From Oxobacter pfennigii (GTDB lineage Bacteria; Bacillota; Clostridia; Clostridiales; Oxobacteraceae): a stretch of DNA of 64,000 nucleotides. Under the pieces are notes generated by a model, which saw only the letters and a program-made list of their open reading frames with translations, was not told where the DNA came from and searched no databases. Where the stretch lies: contig NZ_LKET01000026.1 of NCBI RefSeq assembly GCF_001317355.1, positions 1-64,000 on the forward strand. The letters run 5' to 3'. Shown one piece after another: positions 36,739-45,810 of the stretch. A program made the position numbers and the translations under genes. How positions within the stretch are numbered: position 1 is the first letter of the stretch; each line of letters starts with the position of its first letter.

Positions 36739-37584
36739 TCATTTCTTTCTAGTGATGTACTGGGCAACAGCATTCAAAATCATAATTATAATAAACAACA
36801 CAATACCTGTTGAGAAAAGCGCCTGTTGGTGCTCACCTGATGCATATCCCATCTCAATACCTATATTCGTGGTCAATGTCCTGACGGGGTCAAGAATGGA
36901 CTCGGGGATGGCAACGGCATTGCCTAAAACCATAATAACTGCCATCGTCTCCCCAATTGCACGGCCTATCCCTAAGATTATGGCGGCAACTATTCCCGAC
37001 TTGGCCGCAGGTAACAGCAATGAACATATAGTTTGCCAATGTGTCAGTCCTAAAGCAAGAGCCCCCTCTTTATATTGACGGGGCAGGGCGAGTATGGAAA
37101 CTTCAGAGATACTGATTATTGTCGGCAAGATCATGATGGCCAGAATGATGGAACCAGCCAATATGCTCAGCCCTGGTCCACCCAGATAATTCCGTATGGC
37201 AGGCACAATAAATACCACTCCCCAAAATCCATATACCACTGAAGGTATGCCGGCCAGCAGCTGAATGGCTGGTCTGAATATGTTTCGGAGTGATGCAGGG
37301 GTAAACTCAGCTAAAAAAATGCTGCAGCAAATTGCAATGGGAACTCCTAAGATTATTGCTCCCAGAGTCACTGACACTGAACCGACAATCATGGGGAAAA
37401 TACCAAAAGCACCCTGGCTGGGAGCCCACTTCATACCAAAAATAAAGTTGAAGACACCAACCTTCAGTATAATAGGTAACCCTTTGACAAATATAAACAC
37501 AGTTATGAGTGCCAGCACCGACAGGGCTGAAAGGGCAATCACAAGAAATACGCGTTCAGATAATTTTTCTTTAAAATTCTTCAT
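36739..37584 (-). CDS. pstC: Phosphate ABC transporter permease PstC
   Basis: 281 residues with six hydrophobic segments and the EAA-like loop (ALPRQYKEGALALGLTHWQTICSLLLPAAKSGIVAA). The ATG overlaps the pstS stop by four bases, with GAGGGGACGG as ribosome binding site inside pstS. The WAPSQGAFGIFPMIVGS segment is typical of PstC. Confidence 0.94.
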   Translation of the reverse strand: MKNFKEKLSERVFLVIALSALSVLALITVFIFVKGLPIILKVGVFNFIFGMKWAPSQGAFGIFPMIVGSVSVTLGAIILGVPIAICCSIFLAEFTPASLRNIFRPAIQLLAGIPSVVYGFWGVVFIVPAIRNYLGGPGLSILAGSIILAIMILPTIISISEVSILALPRQYKEGALALGLTHWQTICSLLLPAAKSGIVAAIILGIGRAIGETMAVIMVLGNAVAIPESILDPVRTLTTNIGIEMGYASGEHQQALFSTGIVLFIIIMILNAVAQYITRKK

Positions 37585-38450
37585 TTTTCCGTCCCCTCTG
37601 CTGAGGTAATGAGCCCCTCATCACTCAGCAGTTTCTGCCCTTCCGGAGAAAGGCTAAAATCTATAAACTGCTTGGCTGACCCCGTAGGCTGGCCGTTGGT
37701 GATATACAAAAATGGTCTGGACAAACTGTAGCTTCCATTCATTATATTTTCCCGTGTCGCCGCAACATCTTCCAGATGTAATGCTTTCACTCTCTCATTT
37801 ACCAGGCCCAAAGAAATGAAACCTATAGCATTAGGGTCATCTGCAACCAGTTGCCGTACTGCTCCATTAGAATCCTGAACTATGGCTTTCGGAGTTATTT
37901 CAGACTTGTTCATCACAAGTTCCTCGAAGGCGCTTCTTGTTCCTGAGCCTTCTTCACGGGTAATTATATGAATCCTTGAATTCACTCCCCCCACTTGGCT
38001 CCAATCGGTGATCGTGGCTGAATAGATACCGCGTATCTGTTCTAATGAGAGATTTTGAATTGGGTTGCCAGGGTTCACTATTACTGCTAATCCGTCCTTG
38101 GCGATTTCAACATACCACAGGCTTTTCTCCTCGTCATTCAATGCACGTGAGGACATGCCTATATCGGCAGTACCAGACTGGGCTGCCGTAATACCGGCCG
38201 AAGATCCTCCGCCTTGGATGTCAACCTCGGCATCGGGGTACAGGACCATGTACTCTTCAGCTAAAATCTCAACATAAGGCTGTACAGAAGTTGAGCCGGC
38301 AACAATCATGCCAGCCTGGGTCATGTGGCTGCAAGCTAGCATTAAGCTTATGGAAAGAATCAATATCACTGTACCGGCAGCTGTGCTGATTGGTCTTATA
38401 GGTCTTTCTCTCATATTTTTCACACCAAAATCAAGCATTAAATTCATCAT
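37581..38450 (-). CDS. pstS: Phosphate-binding lipoprotein PstS
   Basis: 289 residues. A signal peptide with lipobox LMLAC is followed directly by the mature protein. Phosphate-binding motifs are present: AGSTSVQP, GGGSSAGI and EEGSGTRSAF. The N-terminus is uncertain: three ATGs (38450, 38447, 38414) compete and none has a strong ribosome binding site; the start at 38414 would give a more usual signal peptide. It captures phosphate outside the cell and delivers it to PstCA. Confidence 0.92.
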   Translation of the reverse strand: MMNLMLDFGVKNMRERPIRPISTAAGTVILILSISLMLACSHMTQAGMIVAGSTSVQPYVEILAEEYMVLYPDAEVDIQGGGSSAGITAAQSGTADIGMSSRALNDEEKSLWYVEIAKDGLAVIVNPGNPIQNLSLEQIRGIYSATITDWSQVGGVNSRIHIITREEGSGTRSAFEELVMNKSEITPKAIVQDSNGAVRQLVADDPNAIGFISLGLVNERVKALHLEDVAATRENIMNGSYSLSRPFLYITNGQPTGSAKQFIDFSLSPEGQKLLSDEGLITSAEGTEK

Positions 38451-38535
38451 CGGGTCAATTTTTAACGCTTAATTTCCTCCATTTCATAATTTTAAAAAAC
38501 TGCTTTCTCCTATCAGTTACGCCGCTTAAAAACTT

Positions 38536-39333
38536 TTATCCAAACCGGCCTGTAATATAGTCCTCGGTGCGTTTGTCTTTAGGATTGGTAAATATCTGAG
38601 AAGTGGGAGCATATTCCACCAATACTCCCGCCCTATCCGGCTCCATCATCATAAATGCGGTCATGTCAGATACTCGTGCTGCTTGTTCCATGTTGTGAGT
38701 AACAATAACAATTGTGTAACTTTGGGCCAGATTGTGCATTAACTCTTCAATTTTCATTGTAGATTCCGGATCAAGGGCGCTGCATGATTCGTCCATCAAT
38801 ATGACCTCGGGCTCCACAGCCAGTGCACGGGCAATACAAAGGCGCTGCTGCTGACCGGGAGAAAGATCAAAGGCAGGTTTTTTAAGATTATCCTTAACTT
38901 CTTCCCACAGAGCCACCTGGCGTAAGCTCCGCTCCATTATACCTTCAAGTTCGGCCGTGCGTTTTATTCCATGATGCCTTGGGCCAAAAACAATATTGTC
39001 ATACACAGACATGGGAAAGATGTTAGGCTTCTGAAAAACCATGCCCACCCTCTTTTTAAGTGCGGCAACATCCGTGTTCTTTTCATAGATAGGTACGCTG
39101 TCCAACAGTATCTTTCCTTCTACCCTGACTCCGGGTATCAGGTCATTCATGCGGTTAAAAAGACGCAGAAGAGTGGATTTACCGCAGCCTGATGGACCAA
39201 TTATAGCTGTAATAGCACATTCTTGAATATCCATGGTAACATTCCTCAAAGCCTGGAACGTACCATAGTAAAGGTTCACCGCTTGCGCTCTTATTTTAAC
39301 TCGTTGTTCAAAATTTAACATTTGATCATCCAT
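38536..39333 (-). CDS. pstB: Phosphate ABC transporter ATPase PstB (intact Walker motifs, LSPGQ signature)
   Basis: 265 residues, first gene of the operon. Walker [10 protein letters not shown] (46-54), Q-loop Q101 ([11 protein letters not shown]), Walker B D181-E182 and the H-loop VTHNMEQA are all intact, and the C-terminus is the PstB-type [17 protein letters not shown]. The signature motif is changed from LSGGQ to LSPGQ (157-161, codon CCC). This defect complements those of the ATPase at 35123. Having pstB ahead of pstS is unusual; typical operons run pstSCAB. GAGGT precedes the ATG, and a PhoP box lies about 130 bases upstream. Confidence 0.92.
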   Translation of the reverse strand: MDDQMLNFEQRVKIRAQAVNLYYGTFQALRNVTMDIQECAITAIIGPSGCGKSTLLRLFNRMNDLIPGVRVEGKILLDSVPIYEKNTDVAALKKRVGMVFQKPNIFPMSVYDNIVFGPRHHGIKRTAELEGIMERSLRQVALWEEVKDNLKKPAFDLSPGQQQRLCIARALAVEPEVILMDESCSALDPESTMKIEELMHNLAQSYTIVIVTHNMEQAARVSDMTAFMMMEPDRAGVLVEYAPTSQIFTNPKDKRTEDYITGRFG

Positions 39334-39460
39334 TAATTACCTCACTCATATAATAAAAGGTTTCCAAAGACAGCTAAATACATAGTTGAAAGTCCTGTAT
39401 AAGCTACTGAATATAATGGTTTTCATTTTTCTAACAAACATATTAAGATTACATTATTTA

Positions 39461-39499
39461 TGTTAATTTTATGTTAAATACTGGTTAAGCCATTGTTAA
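39461..39499 (-). promoter_or_regulatory. PhoP box of the pst operon, four repeats
   Basis: On the minus strand TTAACA, TTAACC, TTAACA, TTAACA occur with exactly 5-base spacers (plus-strand starts 39461, 39472, 39483, 39494; 11-bp period). This matches the Bacillus PhoP direct-repeat box. A TAATAT hexamer about 15 bases past the last repeat may be the -10. It predicts induction by phosphate starvation through PhoPR, which is not encoded in the window. Confidence 0.85.
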
Positions 39500-39562
39500 A
39501 TGCAAGTTGCTGTTTTGATAATAAAAAACAGTTCCTCCTCTGATACAGCCATAACAAAAAGA

Positions 39563-39599
39563 CTCTGCCAAAACAGGATATTTCCTTGTTTTGGCAGAG
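39563..39599 (-). terminator. Terminator of the pyrimidine degradation operon
   Basis: A perfect 13-bp stem (CTCTGCCAAAACA with TGTTTTGGCAGAG) about 63 bases past the last operon gene; TCTTTTTG follows on the minus strand. Confidence 0.9.
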
Positions 39600-39661
39600 G
39601 TATGTAACCGTATATTTCATATAATATATTCAATTACCGGCAACCTATAATTAAATCTTTA

Positions 39662-40885
39662 TTATATAGTTTTATCAATATCTAAAATTGTCTGCAATAA
39701 TACGTTTACACCTTTTAAGCAATTATCAATAGGGGTAAATTCTTTTTCACAATGACTGTGCCCTCTTTCACTTGGGACAAATATCATTGTCGTCGGAATA
39801 ATATCTGCCAGATATTGAGCATCATGACCCGGTCCGCTGTACATTTTTTTTGTTGTATATCCATACTCTTTTGCATTCTTTTCAATACAGCTGACAAGCT
39901 CAGGGTTGAATCTGACAGTTTTGCGTGACCAGGCTTCCTTATAGCTTGCTTCACATTTTTCAACAACTTCCGGAATAGCTTTGATAATGTCAAGAACCTG
40001 TTTTATCACCTCTGGATCCTGGTGTCTTGCATCCAACGTGAACTTAACTAAATCAGGAATAATGGTGTGAATATTTGGATGAGCTGAAATCTTTCCTGTA
40101 GTATAAACCAGCTTACTGTCCAGCTTATCAAGCTCATCATGAAGATATTGAATAGTCTTTACAGCTGAATACAGCGCATCTTTTCTGTATTTCATGGGTG
40201 TTGTTCCTGCATGGTCGGCCTGGCCTATAAATGTGAATTCATAATTTACCATGCCGCAAACACCTTCGACAACACCTATATCAATTTTTTCATTTTCCAA
40301 TACCGGACCTTGTTCTATATGCAATTCCACTAAAGCCTTACATTTTTCAGCTGAGGTTCTGTTCTCCTCCGATCCCATATATCCGCTTGTTTCCAACGCT
40401 TCTTTAAATGTAATTCCCTCTGTATCCTTGGAGGCTAACATAACATCTTTATCAAATTTACCTGTTATTACACCTGAGGACATCATTGCAGGCTCAAAGC
40501 GTGCACCTTCCTCATTCGTCCATATAACAACAGTAATAGGGTGCCTGTGGGGTATTTTCTCCGTAATAATAGTTTCTGCCGCTTCCAAAGCCGTAAGCAC
40601 CCCTAAAATACCGTCATAATTTCCTCCCTGCTTGACAGAATCAACATGGGATCCTGACATTATACAAGGCAGTTCCTCTTCTCCGGGAATTGTGGCATAA
40701 ATATTAGCCATATCATCTATTTTTATATCCATACCAAGAGCTTGGCACCTTCTGCAAAACTCTTTTCTGGCATCTATTGCTGCAGGTGATAGCGATAATC
40801 TTGTGATCCCACCCTTTCCGGTATCTCCAAATTTACTGAAAGTTTTTATTTTATCTTCCAATCTTTCCTTATTGCAGGTTAACAT
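39662..40885 (-). CDS. N-carbamoyl-beta-alanine/N-carbamoyl-amino-acid amidohydrolase (M20 family)
   Basis: 407 residues, the length of beta-ureidopropionase/L-carbamoylase. Di-metal ligands of the family are visible: SGSHVDSVKQGGNYDGILGVL (H and D), TNEEGARFEP (EE) and the C-terminal SGPGHDAQYLA plus SERGHSHCEKEF. The GQADHAGTTPMKYRKDA dimerisation/substrate segment is typical. In this operon it should split N-carbamoyl-beta-alanine to beta-alanine, CO2 and ammonia, the last step of reductive pyrimidine degradation. Allantoate amidohydrolase is a related option, but the dihydropyrimidinase and PreA-like neighbours favour pyrimidines. Confidence 0.88.
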   Translation of the reverse strand: MLTCNKERLEDKIKTFSKFGDTGKGGITRLSLSPAAIDARKEFCRRCQALGMDIKIDDMANIYATIPGEEELPCIMSGSHVDSVKQGGNYDGILGVLTALEAAETIITEKIPHRHPITVVIWTNEEGARFEPAMMSSGVITGKFDKDVMLASKDTEGITFKEALETSGYMGSEENRTSAEKCKALVELHIEQGPVLENEKIDIGVVEGVCGMVNYEFTFIGQADHAGTTPMKYRKDALYSAVKTIQYLHDELDKLDSKLVYTTGKISAHPNIHTIIPDLVKFTLDARHQDPEVIKQVLDIIKAIPEVVEKCEASYKEAWSRKTVRFNPELVSCIEKNAKEYGYTTKKMYSGPGHDAQYLADIIPTTMIFVPSERGHSHCEKEFTPIDNCLKGVNVLLQTILDIDKTI

Positions 40886-40909
40886 ATCAATTCCCCCCTT
40901 TACTTAATT

Positions 40910-42421
40910 TTACTGAGCTTTTTTAACTCTCTTTCTCGGCGATATGGCATCAATAGGGCATACTAAAGAACACAACAGACAACCGACGCAATTTTTGGCC
41001 TGCAAGACAGGCTTTTTCGAGCTTTCATCAACTTTTATTGCCTGATGGCCGCCATCATAGCAGGATAAAAAACATCTGCCGCAGCCAACGCATTTTTCTC
41101 TGTCAAACTTGGGATAACAAATACTGTCTCTTTCAAGCTTATCAGCGGGCAAAATATTATCCAATGCCTTTCCCACAATCTCAGAAATACTTCTATAACC
41201 CTCGGTGCTCAGATAGAATTTCATTCCTTCGATTAAATCATCAATTATTCTGTAGCCATACTGCATTATTGACGTGGTTACCTGTACATTTTCGCAGCCT
41301 AAAACCATAAATTCAGCTGCGTCCTTCCATGTTTCAATTCCGCCCATGCCGCTGATTGGGATATCCTTTAAATCCTCACACTTTTTCATATCATGAATGA
41401 ATCTTAATGCTATCGGCTTTATGGCTTTTCCCGAATATCCCCCGACGCTGGTCTTTCCTTTGACATTTGGCTCCGATTCAAAGGTTTTAAGATTCACATT
41501 CATGATGCTTTTAATGGTATTAATAGCTGCAATACCTGTTGCACCGGCATTCATCGCAGCTTTTGCCTGCACTTCCATATTCCCTGTATTGGGAGTCATC
41601 TTTGCAAGTATTGGCAACCTGGTACCTTTTCTTGTGGCTTTTGTATAAGCAGTTACCAGATCGGGATTTTGTCCTACATCAGAACCCACCCCATCAATTG
41701 ACATGTGAGGACAGGAAAAATTACACTCAATAATATCCGCTCCGGCTTCTGTCATAAGCTCAGCAAGTTTCATCCATTCTTCTTCATTTTGTCCCATGAT
41801 TGATGCTATGATGATTTTACCTGGGTAGTCTTTTTTCAGCTGTTTTAAAAAGTTAATATTTTCTTCCAAGGTATGTTCTGAAATCTGTTCTATATTTTTA
41901 AAACCTACAAAAGGCAGGCTTTCTTTGCTCAGAGCAGCAAACCTCGGTGAAACCTCTTCAGGTACAAAGGTGCCGATAGTTTTAAAAGTAACTCCTGCCC
42001 ATCCCATATCAAAAGCCTTTGCCACCATTTCATAATTGCTTCCCACTACAGAGGAAGAAAGGAAAAATGGATTTTCGCACTTAATTCCGCAAAACTCTAT
42101 GGATAAATCAACCTCTGATTCTTTTATTTTTTGTTCAGCTGACATTGCTTTCATTATTCTGTCAATTGGTACTGCTTGATTAATATTGCTTTTCAGGCAT
42201 GATTTTTCGCAAGGCTTTGCGTCACAATTTTCACAAGGCAGGAGATGGGGCAGCTTATTGACTGCTCCAGCCTTGTTTTCAAATCTCAGGGAACGAATGA
42301 TGGTATCAACCTTAATTTCATGAGGACATGCCTTTGTACAAGGTGCATCATGACATAGTAAACAAGCCGCTGCATCTTCTTTAGTCGAAATTTCTTTATA
42401 TAATAAACTGCTCATATTCAC
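40910..42421 (-). CDS. preA: PreA-type dihydropyrimidine dehydrogenase with extra N-terminal iron-sulfur domain
   Basis: 503 residues, about 90 longer than E. coli PreA. Residues 15-80 carry eight cysteines in two groups (C20, C23, C28, C32 and C63, C66, C71, C75), like the N-terminal cluster domain of PreT, GltD or mammalian DPD. Then comes the FMN barrel of dihydropyrimidine dehydrogenase (FCGIKCENPFFLSSSVVGS, CNFSCPHM, LAKMTPN, GMGGIETW) and two C-terminal [4Fe-4S] motifs (CVGCGRCFLSC, CVGCLLCSLVC). It should reduce uracil or thymine to the dihydro form. The FAD/NAD(P)H-binding PreT subunit is not in the operon, so the electron donor is unclear (possibly ferredoxin). Confidence 0.88.
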   Translation of the reverse strand: MNMSSLLYKEISTKEDAAACLLCHDAPCTKACPHEIKVDTIIRSLRFENKAGAVNKLPHLLPCENCDAKPCEKSCLKSNINQAVPIDRIMKAMSAEQKIKESEVDLSIEFCGIKCENPFFLSSSVVGSNYEMVAKAFDMGWAGVTFKTIGTFVPEEVSPRFAALSKESLPFVGFKNIEQISEHTLEENINFLKQLKKDYPGKIIIASIMGQNEEEWMKLAELMTEAGADIIECNFSCPHMSIDGVGSDVGQNPDLVTAYTKATRKGTRLPILAKMTPNTGNMEVQAKAAMNAGATGIAAINTIKSIMNVNLKTFESEPNVKGKTSVGGYSGKAIKPIALRFIHDMKKCEDLKDIPISGMGGIETWKDAAEFMVLGCENVQVTTSIMQYGYRIIDDLIEGMKFYLSTEGYRSISEIVGKALDNILPADKLERDSICYPKFDREKCVGCGRCFLSCYDGGHQAIKVDESSKKPVLQAKNCVGCLLCSLVCPIDAISPRKRVKKAQ

Positions 42422-42435
42422 GCCTCCTGACTGTT

Positions 42436-43803
42436 CTATTTGCGTCTTTCCCTTTTGACAAATTGCCCAAGTCCCGGTTTTCCTACAAAATCTCCGTTAT
42501 CGTATACTAAATTCCCCCGAACAAAAGTTTTTATCGGATATCCATGTAGGGTTTTTCCTTCCCATATGGTGTGATCATAATCTGAATGCATGTTATCAAC
42601 TGAGATCGTAAAATCCTTGTTGGGATCATAAATCACAATATCCGCATCCTTTCCCACAGTTAATGATCCCTTCTGTGTACATCCAAATATTTTTGCAGGG
42701 TTGGAGGAGCATAACTCTACTGCACGGTTAAAGCTGATTTTTCCTTCATTTGCTGCTGAAAGCATATAAGGGTACAGGTTCTCGATTCCGGCACAGCCAT
42801 TTGGAATCTTCGTAAAGTCCTCCTTGCCCCAGTCTTTTTCATAGCTCTGAAAAGGGCAGTGGTCTGTGGCAACGGTGTCGATGGTTCCCACCTTAATGGC
42901 CTTCCAGAGCGCATCCTGGCTCTCCTGGCCTTTAATAGGCGGCGAACACACGAAATTTCTTCCGTCTTCTCTCTTATAAACATCGCTGGTAAACTCAAGA
43001 TATTGGGGGCAGGTTTCAATGAGGATATCATGACCATCCATCTTTGCTGCAACAGCAGCTTCCAACCCTTCTTTATCTGCCATATGGACTATATAAAGGG
43101 GTGCGTTGATGGATTTTGCAAGATGAACCGCCCTCTTATCCGCCTCCGCCTCCACATATTCCGGCCTGCTCAAATAATGGTACCAGGCTGAAGTCTTTCC
43201 CTCTTTCAAGAATTGCTCTATATTTAAATCGATTAAATCCGGATTTTCAGCATGAAGATTGGTTATGGCACCGACTTCCTTTGCCTTTAGCATTATCTTC
43301 ACCAGAGTGGCATCATCAACCATCATTCTTTCTTTTTTATACACCAAAAAGCATTTGAAGCTGGTAATTCCGTTATCCACCGCTGCTTCAAATTCATCAA
43401 GGATAGTCCCGTCGTTTAAATCAGTTATGATGCAGTGGAAGGCATAATCAACACAGGCTTCAGGGTCACACATTCCTTTTCTTTCTTCAACAGTTTCCAG
43501 TATCCCCTTTCCTTTTCTTTGCATCGGATAATCGAAAACCGTTGTAACACCGCCGCAGGCCGCAGCTCTTGTCCCTGAGAGATAACTGTCCGCAGAGATA
43601 GTTCCGCCAAAAGGCATGGCTAAATGAGTATGGGCATCTATCGCACCGGGCAGCACCAGCATGCCTTTGGCATCCACTACCTCGGCTCCAATTTCCGGAA
43701 ATCCACTCCCGATTGCAGCTATTTTCCCATCTTTAACAGCAATATCTGCCATATAGGATTCTGTACTTGTAACAATAGTCCCGTTCTTTATTATCAAATC
43801 CAT
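42436..43803 (-). CDS. hydA: Dihydropyrimidinase (hydantoinase)
   Basis: 455 residues, amidohydrolase superfamily. Metal ligands: DAHTHL near residue 57, the carboxylated lysine in SFKCFLVYK at about 150, histidines in NLHAEN and IVHMADK, and the aspartate in ATDHCPF. The SS(N/S)PAKIFGC segment near the C-terminus is typical of D-hydantoinases. It opens dihydrouracil to N-carbamoyl-beta-alanine, between the PreA and amidohydrolase steps. Only 14 bases separate it from preA. The symbol hydA here means hydantoinase, not hydrogenase. Confidence 0.93.
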   Translation of the reverse strand: MDLIIKNGTIVTSTESYMADIAVKDGKIAAIGSGFPEIGAEVVDAKGMLVLPGAIDAHTHLAMPFGGTISADSYLSGTRAAACGGVTTVFDYPMQRKGKGILETVEERKGMCDPEACVDYAFHCIITDLNDGTILDEFEAAVDNGITSFKCFLVYKKERMMVDDATLVKIMLKAKEVGAITNLHAENPDLIDLNIEQFLKEGKTSAWYHYLSRPEYVEAEADKRAVHLAKSINAPLYIVHMADKEGLEAAVAAKMDGHDILIETCPQYLEFTSDVYKREDGRNFVCSPPIKGQESQDALWKAIKVGTIDTVATDHCPFQSYEKDWGKEDFTKIPNGCAGIENLYPYMLSAANEGKISFNRAVELCSSNPAKIFGCTQKGSLTVGKDADIVIYDPNKDFTISVDNMHSDYDHTIWEGKTLHGYPIKTFVRGNLVYDNGDFVGKPGLGQFVKRERRK

Positions 43804-43842
43804 ACCAATTCTCCTCTCATATTATTTCTTTGTTTAAATTAA

Positions 43843-43872
43843 GATTCAGATGAAGTTGCCCCCATCTGAATC
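43843..43872 (-). terminator. Intra-operon hairpin after the binding-protein gene
   Basis: GATTCAGATG pairs perfectly with CATCTGAATC over a 10-base loop, between the binding-protein gene and the dihydropyrimidinase gene. Followed by TTAATTTAAA on the minus strand, it looks like a partial terminator or an mRNA-stabilising stem that raises binding-protein output. Confidence 0.65.
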
Positions 43873-43883
43873 AAGTCTTAATA

Positions 43884-44951
43884 TTATTTTGTCGCTTCAT
43901 TCCAGTAGGCTGGATTGAATGTTGTTTCATCAACTACCGGAGTGCTGGTCAAATCCTTATTATAAAGTTTTAAGAAGTCTGCTGTCTGTTTAACGGCAGC
44001 CATGTCAATTTGTCCGATTTTTGATGCATCAAATCCATCCGGAGTTACAAGCTTTGCAACTTCTTTAGCCATATAAACCTGATGGTCTTTTGATACTGAT
44101 TTATCCACATTATACACAAGCTCTCCTGCCGCTTCCGGATCTTTGCATGCCTCTGCCCATCCCTTTATGGAAGCTCTTAAGAAACCCACCAATACATCTT
44201 TATTTTGGGCTGCCCAATCGGCGTTTACAAAGAGACAGTCCTCAAGCATGGCAACATCTTCGTCATTCATATCTATTACAACCAAATCCTCTTCCTTAAT
44301 GCCGCTCTCCAGCACCAGGCCGAACTCATTGTAAGTCATAGCAGAAGCTGCATGAACAGTATCTCCTATTAACTGATCCATTGTATAATCCTGCTGAACA
44401 AGCTCAAGATCCTTGTCCTTATCTAAGGTATACTTCTCCAATAATGCAAGCACTTCATATTCATTGCCGCCAAACCAGTTGGCAACCTTTTTGCCCTTCA
44501 AATCTGCAGGGCTGGCAATACCTGAGGATTTTTTTGCAGTCAAAAGCAAACCGGATTTCTGGAATATCTGGGCGACATTCACAAGCTCATAGCCCTGAGT
44601 CTGATAGGTTATTAAGCTTGATACCCAGGTAACACCGATATCAGCTGCTCCATTGTACACATTCTGTTCAGGAATGATATCACTTCCACCAGGAAGAATT
44701 TCAACATCAAGGCCTTCAGCTTCAAAATATCCTTTATCCTTTGCCACATAATAACCCATAAACTGTGACTGCGGAAGCCATTTTAATTGAAGCCTTACCT
44801 TTTTAAGCTCTGCACTTTTAGTCGGTTCTGCTGTGGGCGCGGCCGTAGGTGCTGCTGTAGGTGTACCTCCCTGCTGTGAACCGCCGCAGCCTGCCAGAGT
44901 TGATACAATCATCAGCAGACTTAATAATAAAACTGCTATTTTCTTTTTCAT
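43884..44951 (-). CDS. ABC transporter substrate-binding lipoprotein, NMT1/THI5-like
   Basis: 355 residues. Lipoprotein signal with lipobox STLAGC (lipid cysteine at about 22) and a repetitive Thr-Ala-Pro linker. The mature protein is of the NMT1/SsuA-like type (VRLQLKWLPQSQFMGYYVAKDKGYFEAEGLDVEILPGG), whose members bind pyrimidine precursors of thiamine (ThiY), riboflavin or sulfonates. In this operon the ligand is probably a pyrimidine or a related ring compound; that is inference from context. Confidence 0.87.
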   Translation of the reverse strand: MKKKIAVLLLSLLMIVSTLAGCGGSQQGGTPTAAPTAAPTAEPTKSAELKKVRLQLKWLPQSQFMGYYVAKDKGYFEAEGLDVEILPGGSDIIPEQNVYNGAADIGVTWVSSLITYQTQGYELVNVAQIFQKSGLLLTAKKSSGIASPADLKGKKVANWFGGNEYEVLALLEKYTLDKDKDLELVQQDYTMDQLIGDTVHAASAMTYNEFGLVLESGIKEEDLVVIDMNDEDVAMLEDCLFVNADWAAQNKDVLVGFLRASIKGWAEACKDPEAAGELVYNVDKSVSKDHQVYMAKEVAKLVTPDGFDASKIGQIDMAAVKQTADFLKLYNKDLTSTPVVDETTFNPAYWNEATK

Positions 44952-44981
44952 TTTAGCTCCCCCTTTTTATTTTTATATAAT

Positions 44982-45749
44982 TTATCTTTGTGAAGCATGC
45001 CATTTTATAACCCTGCGTTCTATCATCATGACTATCAGATAGAGGATAATTCCCACAACTGCCGCCACCACTATGTAGGACCAGCCCTTTGCCATGATGC
45101 CCTTTCTTAAATTGTCCTTGATTCCGAACCCAATTCCTGATGTAGATGCCGAAAAATATTCACTTATCATAGCCGCCATAACTGCCGCAGCCACGTTGAT
45201 TTTCAGTGCCGTAAACACACTGGGAAGGCAATTGGGTAAACGGAGCTTTAAGAAAATAACTCTCCCTGATGCCGCATAAGACTCCAGCAAGTCCTTTGCA
45301 AAGGGCCTTAAATCGTTCAGTCCCCGGTATGCATTAATTGACATGGCAGCCAAGCATACGACAGTTACTACTCCTACCTTTTGTGAAAAACCGTCAGTAA
45401 ACCATCGATTCATAATAGGAGATAATGCAACAATGGGAATTGCATTGACGGCTGCTATTATACTAAGAACCGAATAACCCCATTTAGGGAACATAGTAGC
45501 TATGACAGCAATCAAAAATCCGATTGCACATCCAAGGATAAGTCCCGTTAATGCAGCTGAGACTGTAATAACTGTATCAAACATAGTTTTTGCAAAATTG
45601 TCACGCAAAGTAATAACAATTTGCGATGGCACCGGCAGCTGAAAAGGCTTAAACCCTAAAGCAGCATGAATAAATCCTAATTGCCATATGGCGATAATTA
45701 ATATCCCAAAGCACAGCGGCAGCAACACATTTTTAACTTTTTCCGTCAT
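44982..45749 (-). CDS. ABC transporter permease, SsuC/ThiX family
   Basis: 255 residues from the chosen start; GAGGGA lies 5 bases before the ATG at 45749, while the ATG at 45794 has none. Six hydrophobic segments and the EAA loop (KDLLESYAASGRVIFLKLRLPNCLPSVFTALKI). Second permease of the importer; it probably pairs with the next one. Confidence 0.88.
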   Translation of the reverse strand: MTEKVKNVLLPLCFGILIIAIWQLGFIHAALGFKPFQLPVPSQIVITLRDNFAKTMFDTVITVSAALTGLILGCAIGFLIAVIATMFPKWGYSVLSIIAAVNAIPIVALSPIMNRWFTDGFSQKVGVVTVVCLAAMSINAYRGLNDLRPFAKDLLESYAASGRVIFLKLRLPNCLPSVFTALKINVAAAVMAAMISEYFSASTSGIGFGIKDNLRKGIMAKGWSYIVVAAVVGIILYLIVMMIERRVIKWHASQR

Positions 45750-45810
45750 ATACTTCCCTCCCGTACTCCTAATGCTGTATATGATGTTTATCAATTGTTC
45801 TGTCTGCTTA

